Shown here piece after piece: positions 1 to 6,700 of a stretch of DNA of 22,455 nt. The stretch spans positions 1 through 22,455 of IMG/VR virus record IMGVR_UViG_3300042010_000071; one strand, given 5' to 3'. Position 1 is the stretch's first letter, and each line of letters opens with the position of its first letter. Source of the DNA: a virus. The notes beneath the pieces are model-generated. The model saw only the letters and a program-made list of their open reading frames with translations. It did not search any database and had not been told where the DNA came from. The position numbers were made by a program, and so were the translations under genes.

Positions 1-1628
1 TGCATAAATTTTCCGTAACCCGCAGCGTCAAGACGGACGATGGCCTTCTTCATCAGTTCAGCAGCAGTACCCTGAAGCGTGTAGTTGGTCAAAGTGTACA
101 TCTTGCCAGCATCGGCAGGGATGTGACGGCCAGTGCCGGTTACAATGTAGCCAACACCTTCCTTCTCCTCACGCATTTTGCCCATGGTTTCAGTGTCGGT
201 CATGAACCGCTTGATTCCGGGGTACGTGTTGAAGATATCGTCCGAAACAGCCTTCATCTGTTCAAACGACACACCAGCAGAGTCCGCCATCTTCTGAATA
301 CCAGACCCGTAGGCGGCACCATACATGACGTTCTTCATCAGACCACGACGCTTGTCCTTCTTAGAGAAGTTAGGGTCGTTGTAGATCTGACGGCCAATGG
401 ATACGAAGAAGTCTCCACCGGTCGCATCAGCTTCCTTGAATGCAGCCTGAAGTGCGGGGTCACCCGAGAAGTGCGCCAGAAGACGCATCTCGACCTGTGA
501 GTAGTCGCACGAGATCAGCACGTCCCCCGGATTACGCGGAATGAATGCCTTACGGACACCCATCTTGTCATCCTTGGGGATGGTTTGAAGGGCTGGAGAG
601 GTCACAGACATACGGCCCGTACGTGCACCCATAGTCTTGATAGACGGGTGCACAATTCCCTCATTATGCATTTCAAGGAAGTTCTTGAAATAGCTGTTCG
701 ACATCTTGTCTGCGTTGCGTACTTCATTGATAAACTTCGCAACTTCCCGTACCATCGGATTCTCATCCTTGAGGAAGAGTTCCATCTGATTCTTGTCCAC
801 TGAGGGATTTCCTGAAGTCTTGGAGAAGACTTCAAACTTTGCGCCTAGCTCATTCTGGAAGAAGTTGGCAAGCTGAGGATTGGAGCCAATGGAGATTCCC
901 CAGTTGTCCTTGGCCCACTGCTTGGACTTCTCCACCTGTGCCTTGAGTTCATCAAAGCGCTTCTTGGAATATTCAAGGTCAACCCGCATACCCTGCATTT
1001 CCATATCGGTACAGATACGGCGCACAGACATTTCAAGGTCATAGGCTTCAGGGAACTTGAGATCGGTCCTGAAATGAGACCACAAATGGGCAGCGAGAAT
1101 AGGGTCCAATGCACTGTACAGGTAATAGGCCGGGAAATCAACAGGGATTGTAGCCCAAGTCCAGCCATGAGTTTTCATGGCAAGCTTGAGTTCCTTTTGT
1201 CCCGCATCGGACCTCGGATCGACATGTTTGGTGGACAGAGTTTTTAGATCATTTGCTCCACCGGGATTCTCGATCTGAGCCATGATCATAGTGTCATGGG
1301 TTCTCTCCCAAGGCATTTGCCAGTCAGCGTGGACCTTCAGCCATTTGGCATCGAATGAGGCATTGTGGAGAGTAAATTCCCCTTCCCAAGCATCCATGCA
1401 TTCGATTGCCGCGCCTCCCCAGCCCTCCCATGGAATCGCCCAGCCCTCACGATGGTCACCGATCTGGATCAATCGAAGTTTGGCTCCGGGTTCCCACGCA
1501 TCAAGCCCCGAAGTTTCGGTATCTAATCCCATTACATCTCTTCGTTCACCAAGCCAACGCTTCATGTCAAAGAGATCGTCAATACATGTTACAAGTCTAA
1601 GACTTGTGTCTTCAGGGAGTCTTGGCAT
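1..1628 (-). CDS. DNA polymerase I (family A), partial: C-terminus lies beyond the left edge
   Basis: This is a template-directed DNA polymerase with proofreading, presumably the phage replicase. It reads from ATG at 1628 to the window edge without a stop, giving 542 codons. There is no 5' nuclease domain: the protein opens with the 3'-5' exonuclease. Exo I is LDTETSGLD with D36 and E38, Exo II is HNASFDAKWL with D93, and Exo III is YLYSALD with Y171 and D175. Polymerase motif A is CDYSQVEMRLLAHFSGD with D375. Motif B is RRGLMKNVMYGAAYG with R428, K432 and Y436. The window ends just after the conserved N-x(4)-QGTAAELM segment, so motif C (HDE) is expected a few dozen residues further left. 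An AAAAAGG ribosome site sits about 6 bases before the ATG, and the previous gene's stop is 20 bases upstream. All exonuclease residues are present, so proofreading should be active. Confidence 0.96.
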   Translation of the reverse strand, partial: MPRLPEDTSLRLVTCIDDLFDMKRWLGERRDVMGLDTETSGLDAWEPGAKLRLIQIGDHREGWAIPWEGWGGAAIECMDAWEGEFTLHNASFDAKWLKVHADWQMPWERTHDTMIMAQIENPGGANDLKTLSTKHVDPRSDAGQKELKLAMKTHGWTWATIPVDFPAYYLYSALDPILAAHLWSHFRTDLKFPEAYDLEMSVRRICTDMEMQGMRVDLEYSKKRFDELKAQVEKSKQWAKDNWGISIGSNPQLANFFQNELGAKFEVFSKTSGNPSVDKNQMELFLKDENPMVREVAKFINEVRNADKMSNSYFKNFLEMHNEGIVHPSIKTMGARTGRMSVTSPALQTIPKDDKMGVRKAFIPRNPGDVLISCDYSQVEMRLLAHFSGDPALQAAFKEADATGGDFFVSIGRQIYNDPNFSKKDKRRGLMKNVMYGAAYGSGIQKMADSAGVSFEQMKAVSDDIFNTYPGIKRFMTDTETMGKMREEKEGVGYIVTGTGRHIPADAGKMYTLTNYTLQGTAAELMKKAIVRLDAAGYGKFM

Positions 1629-1648
1629 CTATACCTTTTTCTGTTATT

Positions 1649-2398
1649 TTATAGTTGGAGCCATCCGTTTCCTTTCGGCTCCTCGATTTCCGGTTGTTCT
1701 GGTTGTGCGAGCGCATAGCTCAGTCGGTTTGCACGATCACGTACATGAACACCGAACTCTTCAGTATTTCTTGGAGTGCCTGTATCCACGTAGCTCAGAC
1801 CGAGATACTTCAGCTTGGCGTATGCTCCGGTCGTGAATGCCAGCGGAATAACGTCCCCTTGGAAGCTGTCTAGGAAGTCCCCTAGCGTGTCAACGTTGGA
1901 CGCGGATACGAAACCACAGGAACCCCACCAATCGTCCGGGAGAGAGGCGTACAGAGCCTCTAGGACGGCATCCTTGGATGGATCGTGGAGTGGGTTGCCC
2001 TTCTTGTTGTCCAGAATGAAGATGTTCCGTGGACTGAGCTTGGTACGGCCTACATAGTTTACACCATAGCCAGCGAAAAGTCCAGCCCGCCCCTCAGCGA
2101 AAGATGCGTCTACTGAGATCTTGCGGATCTTGTCCAGATCCGGAACAGGCCCAGCCCAGATTGGTGAGTTCTCATCCAGTCGGTCGGTGAACGCCCGTGC
2201 CCCGAGAGTCGCCAAGTATAGCTGCTTCCATCGGGAGGCGTCAGCTAGGTCGTCAAATGTATCCACGATGTGGAAATTCCCATTGGGCCTGTAGTCGTTG
2301 ACCGCCTCGAACCCGAGCAGTGGTTTGTCGTCCAGTTCGTTGAGGTAATCGTAGAACGGCGTCATGCCCTTGAGGTCGGTGTCGATCAGAATAAACAA
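1649..2398 (-). CDS. Conserved-looking phage protein of unknown function, TTG start
   Basis: This 249-residue soluble protein has no signal peptide or membrane segment. I do not recognise the family with confidence. It begins LFILIDTDLKGMTPFYDYL, which looks like a beta strand carrying two aspartates. A later stretch, IPLAFTTGAYAKLKYLGL followed by TGTPRN, faintly resembles the C-terminal half of uracil-DNA glycosylase-fold proteins, but the N-terminal hallmark of that fold is not evident, so no function is assigned. The start is TTG at 2398, chosen because AGAAAGGG lies 5 to 6 bases before it and no ATG fits that site. It lies just upstream of the DNA polymerase and is probably co-transcribed with it, which suggests a role in DNA metabolism or regulation. 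A long inverted repeat covers its ribosome site. Confidence 0.75.
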   Translation of the reverse strand: MFILIDTDLKGMTPFYDYLNELDDKPLLGFEAVNDYRPNGNFHIVDTFDDLADASRWKQLYLATLGARAFTDRLDENSPIWAGPVPDLDKIRKISVDASFAEGRAGLFAGYGVNYVGRTKLSPRNIFILDNKKGNPLHDPSKDAVLEALYASLPDDWWGSCGFVSASNVDTLGDFLDSFQGDVIPLAFTTGAYAKLKYLGLSYVDTGTPRNTEEFGVHVRDRANRLSYALAQPEQPEIEEPKGNGWLQL

Positions 2399-2402
2399 TG
2401 GT

Positions 2403-2442
2403 ACCCTTTCTGTTAGTGTAGCTTCATTCTATCAGAAAGGGT
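2403..2442 (-). promoter_or_regulatory. Perfect 10-bp inverted repeat spanning the ribosome site of the gene starting at 2398
   Basis: ACCCTTTCTG at 2403-2412 is the exact reverse complement of CAGAAAGGGT at 2433-2442, with a 20-base spacer. On the minus strand the downstream arm contains the AGAAAGGG ribosome site of the TTG-started gene. If both arms are transcribed, the upstream arm would pair with and hide that site. As DNA the arms are about three helical turns apart, centre to centre, and flank a candidate -10 element, so an operator is also possible. The repeat is seen directly; its role is inference. Confidence 0.55.
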
Positions 2443-2454
2443 GCCAAAAGTCTA
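2426..2454 (-). promoter_or_regulatory. Candidate promoter for the 249-residue gene and DNA polymerase
   Basis: Reading the minus strand, TAGACT (2454-2449; four of six match TTGACA) is followed after exactly 17 bases by TAGAAT (2431-2426; five of six match TATAAT). The -35 box overlaps the stop codon of the preceding gene. Initiation would fall near 2419, inside the loop of the inverted repeat, leaving a short leader. This is inferred from consensus matching only. Confidence 0.4.
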
Positions 2455-2928
2455 TTCGATGCGGTCCACGTAGAAGGCATCCGCGATGTCCTGATCCAAA
2501 CGGGCGGCATCCGTGAGGAGTCTGCGAGCCACGTTGGTCAGGTATTCGGTTCTGTTTTTGTCCTGCTTCATCAGTGATGCTACCACACTCACGGCATCCG
2601 CGCAAACATACGCCGCGTATCGCGGTGTCTCAGGATATACTCCGTCGAGGCTCAGCTTCTCAGGTCTACAAAATTCGCACGGGACGTAAGCGCTGGAAAG
2701 CTCAGCACCATCCACCGCCGATAGCTTATTTCGTGTCACCGTCTGGCATTCTTCTGAATGGTAATACACGCTGACACCAATCCTCGCAAGGACATACTGG
2801 CCCTTGGGTGTCTTATAGAGTTCAAACTCTACCCAGCGTGGTTTCTTTACATCTCTACTGGAACTTTCAGCGAGCTTCGCCCCACTGAATTCCAAGGTTC
2901 TTACGCCGTCTCGCACGTAATATTTCAT
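2452..2928 (-). CDS. Small phage protein with possible zinc-binding Cys/His site
   Basis: This 158-residue protein is of unknown function. Its centre carries a potential metal site: YYHSEEC (a His and a Cys four residues apart) and, about 25 residues later, VPCEFC (CxxC). Such an H-C...CxxC arrangement could bind one zinc ion. The N-terminal half is basic with beta-strand character. The C-terminal part, from about residue 100, is helical and rich in Ala, Asp and Arg. It is the first gene after the tail-operon terminator and starts the DNA-metabolism side of the window. GAGAAG lies about 8 bases before the ATG. Similar small Cys/His proteins are common in actinophage genomes next to replication genes, but I know of no proven role. 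Confidence 0.78.
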   Translation of the reverse strand: MKYYVRDGVRTLEFSGAKLAESSSRDVKKPRWVEFELYKTPKGQYVLARIGVSVYYHSEECQTVTRNKLSAVDGAELSSAYVPCEFCRPEKLSLDGVYPETPRYAAYVCADAVSVVASLMKQDKNRTEYLTNVARRLLTDAARLDQDIADAFYVDRIE

Positions 2929-2989
2929 GTCATTACTTCTCTCATCAATTTGTCAAAACCCTCATTTTATGCTAATGAGTCATCCTTCT

Positions 2990-2995
2990 ATTATA
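2990..2995 (-). promoter_or_regulatory. Candidate -10 element (TATAAT) for the gene starting at 2928
   Basis: A perfect TATAAT on the minus strand lies in the 130-base intergenic gap, about 60 bases before the ATG at 2928 and just downstream of the tail-operon hairpin. No good TTGACA-like -35 is present at 16 to 18 bases. The position where it would lie falls close to the terminator stem. A TTGACA hexamer also occurs at 2956-2951 but has no -10 at a proper distance. Confidence 0.4.
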
Positions 2996-3019
2996 TCTTA
3001 TGTAAGTTTGGAAAATGCA

Positions 3020-3048
3020 GAAGGGCAGGTCTTCTCGACCTGCCCTTC
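3020..3048 (-). terminator. Hairpin terminator of the late tail operon
   Basis: GAAGGGCAGGTC (3020-3031) and GACCTGCCCTTC (3037-3048) form an uninterrupted 12-bp GC-rich stem with a 5-base loop. The hairpin begins 11 bases beyond the stop codon of the last tail-side gene. On the minus strand it is followed by a short T run (TGCATTTTCC). The position and strong stem support an intrinsic terminator; the U-tract is weaker than the textbook form. Confidence 0.75.
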
Positions 3049-3058
3049 AACAATTTTG

Positions 3059-3298
3059 CTATTTATTTGGCGGAAGCGTGGTAATGTCAGCCACAGCCGG
3101 TGCTTCTGACTCTAGTGCCTCCAACTTAGCGTGAGCTTCATCAAGTGCTCTAACAGCTTCGTCCCGTTGATCCCTGAGAGCTTCAGCGAGGATTTCAAGC
3201 TGTGTTTCACGGTTCAGGGATTCCCTAAGTTGTGTGGCTAGCTTGGATGCTTCCCTCTGGGCAACTTTGAGAGGGTCAATGGTAGGTAGTTCTGACAT
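3059..3298 (-). CDS. Small coiled-coil protein, last gene of tail operon
   Basis: This 79-residue protein of unknown function is almost entirely helical. Residues about 10-65 are rich in Leu, Ala, Glu, Arg and Gln with a heptad-like pattern (REASKLATQLRESL, LDEAHAKLEALESE), so a dimeric or trimeric coiled coil is likely. There are no cysteines, signal peptide or membrane segment. GAAAGGAC lies a few bases before the ATG at 3298. It is the third of three small genes placed after the giant fibre gene and just before a terminator. The context suggests a virion accessory or fibre assembly factor; that is inference from position. Confidence 0.72.
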   Translation of the reverse strand: MSELPTIDPLKVAQREASKLATQLRESLNRETQLEILAEALRDQRDEAVRALDEAHAKLEALESEAPAVADITTLPPNK

Positions 3299-3330
3299 TT
3301 CTGTCCTTTCGTCGTTTTGTTACTATTCGA

Positions 3331-3552
3331 TTATACCGTATCTTCGGTGGCTTCCGGGGTAGCCGGTTCTGCTGGTGCCGAATCTACTTCGGCAGCTTCC
3401 TCTTCTGCCGCCACTTCTGATTTGGTGGAGGCGTCAAAGAGGATTGCCCCTAGTGTCGTAGCAATGTCTGCCACGTAGGAGTCATCTACTGTAGCCTCTG
3501 CCGTAATAGTGACTCCGCTGTCTCTGCGGATTGAGAGGTTGATCTGAGCCAT
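3331..3552 (-). CDS. Small protein with acidic Ala/Pro/Glu-rich tail
   Basis: This 73-residue protein is of unknown function. The first 30 residues look like a beta hairpin (AQINLSIRRDSGVTITAEAT), followed by a helix. From about residue 45 the sequence is low-complexity and acidic (EEEAAEVDSAPAEPATPEAT). Its ATG overlaps the stop of the preceding gene in a TAATG junction, so translation is probably coupled. It lies between two other small genes at the end of the tail operon. A disordered acidic tail fits a virion accessory or chaperone role, but nothing in the sequence proves it. Confidence 0.72.
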   Translation of the reverse strand: MAQINLSIRRDSGVTITAEATVDDSYVADIATTLGAILFDASTKSEVAAEEEAAEVDSAPAEPATPEATEDTV

Positions 3553-3734
3553 TATTTGGCCTTTCCGTTCGGTTTTGTGGGTTTATTCTCTGGCGCTGGT
3601 GCTGGGGTTGGCGGGACAGGAGTAACAGGCTTCTGTTTCTCCCTTTCCTTCCTCTCCTTGTAGTTTTGAACAACGGCGCGAGCTTTCTTTAGGCGTTCTT
3701 GTACAATGATTTGGATTTCTTCAAAGGTTTTCAT
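3552..3734 (-). CDS. Small basic protein with Pro-rich C-terminus
   Basis: This 60-residue protein has two parts. Residues 1-36 form a highly charged helix (KTFEEIQIIVQERLKKARAV), and residues 37-60 are Pro-, Ala- and Lys-rich, probably disordered. It follows the 1770-residue fibre by 11 bases, with AGGAAATT before its ATG. It ends in a TAATG overlap with the next small gene. Its charge complements the acidic neighbour, so the two could interact; this is speculative. No known family is recognised. Confidence 0.7.
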   Translation of the reverse strand: MKTFEEIQIIVQERLKKARAVVQNYKERKEREKQKPVTPVPPTPAPAPENKPTKPNGKAK

Positions 3735-3745
3735 AATTTCCTATC

Positions 3746-6700
3746 TTATTGAAGTTTCGTCACACGGAGCTTCGAGTCAAACTGCATGGTTCCGCCACTT
3801 GCCTGCAAAAACTGAACAAGTACTATTTCATTTGCAGTTGCGTAGAAGTTCGGGACGGAAATACTGAACTCCCAGACACCACCTTCGGCCTTTGCCTGAG
3901 CGTTATGGATAACTGTACCGGCAGCGTTCTTAAGGAAGATACGGGATGCTGAATAGGTTGTACTGTTGTTCCAAACTACCAGATGAATACAGTAAACCCC
4001 CGCCTCCATAAACTTGATCTGGTCGGCTGCTGGGAAGGTAACAAATCCATCGTTGAATGACTTGTTGGTATCCTTAGCAAACGTTCCCGGACCCCATACA
4101 GTGTTATTGGGCGGGAAGCTCGTAATTACGTTGGTCTCGCAGTGCTTGATAGGAAGAACTGCATTTCCTTGTACAGTAAGGGTGCCGGTGACCGTTGCTG
4201 AAGAAAGAGTAGCAGCGCCAGTAGTAATTGCACCAGTCGTAACGGCACCCGTAAAGTTAGAAGTACCCGTTACAGCTAGATTGTTCTTGACTGTAGTAGT
4301 AGACGCTGTGACTTCCAGATGACCTGTGCTGTCAAAGTTCGTTCCAAGAAGGATCTTGGTATCTGCGTCAATTCGCATTTCACCATTGGCGTTAGGAGTA
4401 TAGATACTCGTCATCCGAGCGCCGTCAGAATTTCTCCTTCCCTCAATCGCCCATAGTCCATTATCGGTTACAGACATTAGAGCATAGCCTAGAGCGACTG
4501 TACCTGCCTGATCTGAATATGTGCTCATCGTTGCATGGAAGATATCGTCATCAACCAAAGGCGCTAGAAGGTCACTTCCGCCATAGGTATTCACCCTGAG
4601 ACCAGTGATTCGTTCATCACCGTCAATGGTAGGGACATACCACATGTATAGGCTGGCTTCCTCAAAGCCATGATTTCCGGGCTGTCCGGCGTCCAGCCAC
4701 ATGTTAGGCGAAGGGTAGAGCTTATTTGGATCGGTATCAGTGCTTCCGGCAAGAGTTGTTGCAATCATGTTTGCAACACCTTCACCGACAAGGGCCTGAG
4801 AACCTGAAGTAGTTACGTCAGGCTGACCGCCTCCACTTCTATCAAGAGTCGAGAGACGAAGCGCATCACCATTATACAGGATGGAGGCAGGAGTCTGTGG
4901 TCCTTCGCTACTGTGAGAGTTGTTGAAGAGAATTCCGGGGGTAGAGCTAAATGCACTGTGAGAGTCGTAGGTCAGGTTACCGAAGATAGCCGAAATGGTT
5001 CTTGTTCCGGCACCTTCTACAACCTCTGAGCCGGTCGTAGAAAACGTACCCTTAGATGTAACTGCACCTGTAGCAGCACTGATGGCAAATGTCTCAAGCC
5101 CAACGGGGTCATAAGCCTTGAATCCCGTTCCATCCAGCTTGATTCCACGAGAAGCGGTTGCTTCTGTCTGGAAAAGGGCACCCGTGATAGTCTTACCGTC
5201 AATGGCACCATCAACCACGAGCTTACCGTCAGCCGCACGAGTCATTGCCACGTAATCAATGTCCGTGGTCGTTCCGGTTGCGTTGTTGGTTACCTCGATG
5301 AAGAATTCAACGGCAATGGTTCCAGCAGGCAGGGCAGGAGAGTACCCCTCAATGAGCGTCCAAGTGTTGGCCACCAAGAGAGGGCTGGAGACTACTGTAA
5401 TACTGGTGCTTGATGTGGCATTAGTATAGCACTTCATGCGAAGCTTGATGGAACCAGCAGCCAGTGCAGCAGAGGACTTCACATACATGGAACCACGGAA
5501 TCGGTCTTCAGTGCCAACGGCCACTCGGTTTACAAGGTTATTGATAGTCTGAAGAGAAGTTGTTCCGGTGATTCTCAAGGCAGGAAGAGACCCACGGCCA
5601 GCAGTTGCGTTGATCGACTTATTGGCGTCTAGCGTTCCCCAAGAAGATCCGTTGTTTGAAAAATTCGATTCCACGATGAGGTTATCTGTGGAAGTAATGA
5701 CAAGCTTATCTGTAGTGATGGTCTTAGCTGCAATACGGGCACCGGACATTTCTCCAACGGTGATCTTAGCTGCATCAATAGAGCCAATGATACCGTTAGT
5801 AGCTGTGATAGAATTCTGGACCAGAATGTCTACGGCGTTGATGAGATCCGCATCAATGAGCTTAGATCGAATAACGGCTGCGTCTAGGCGTGCCGCAGCA
5901 ATTGTTCCAGCATTGATGACAGACGCATCCATGGTTCCGAAGATACCGGAGGCAGATGTAATCGAGTTGGCCGCGAAGATGTCTGCGGCATTAATGTAGG
6001 ACGCCTCTATAAGTTTTGACTTTATGGTCTCAGCGTCTAGGCGAGCAGCAGCGATTGTTCCAGCATTGATCTTATCTGCACTTAGATCCGCAATTTGTGC
6101 GTTCCCGATGGCACCATTGGCAACGATAAGAGATCCGGCCTGAATAGCTCCGTCAACAATGAGGGTTCCCTCATTCTTACGGCGTATCGATAGATTGTCA
6201 ATCCAAAACTGGTTAGTGGTTTCTGCGTTGTTGGCAAAGGTTATCCACACCTGAATAAAGGCGACACCGGCAGGAACAGTGTAACTACCAGTCTTCTTTG
6301 TCCAAACAGTACTCTTAGTTGTACCAAAAGCCGAAACATTTGTCCAAGAAACCGGAGCCTTTGTTGGCCCAAATGTACGGAAGCCAAGTCCAGCGTTACC
6401 GGTTCCGACAGTGTTTAGGTTACGTGCCTCATACTCTACATAGAATTGGTCCCCAACCTCTACGGGAATGAGTTTGTAACCGTATACGTCGTTGTTTGAG
6501 CCGTTTTGGGCATTGAGGGCAAGAGCCTTCCCGGTTCCGTTACCCGCCGTGCCCATGGTACCGTAGGTTCCGCCAAGTCCCGAGATATCAATTACGGTAG
6601 CGTTACCAGTATTTGAGTATCCCTTAGGTGCCTGTCCAACTGTATCGCTTTCGAAGTCAGGGTTCTCAACATAGTTATTGATGTCCGCGATCAGAAGCTT

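Noticed and set aside
1282-1836. 184-codon open frame on the plus strand
   Set aside because: It lies opposite the DNA polymerase start and the end of the 249-residue gene, both of which have clear protein features. Its translation has no recognisable motif.
2951-2956. TTGACA hexamer as a -35 box for the 158-residue gene
   Set aside because: No -10-like hexamer lies 16 to 18 bases downstream; that position falls on the start codon.
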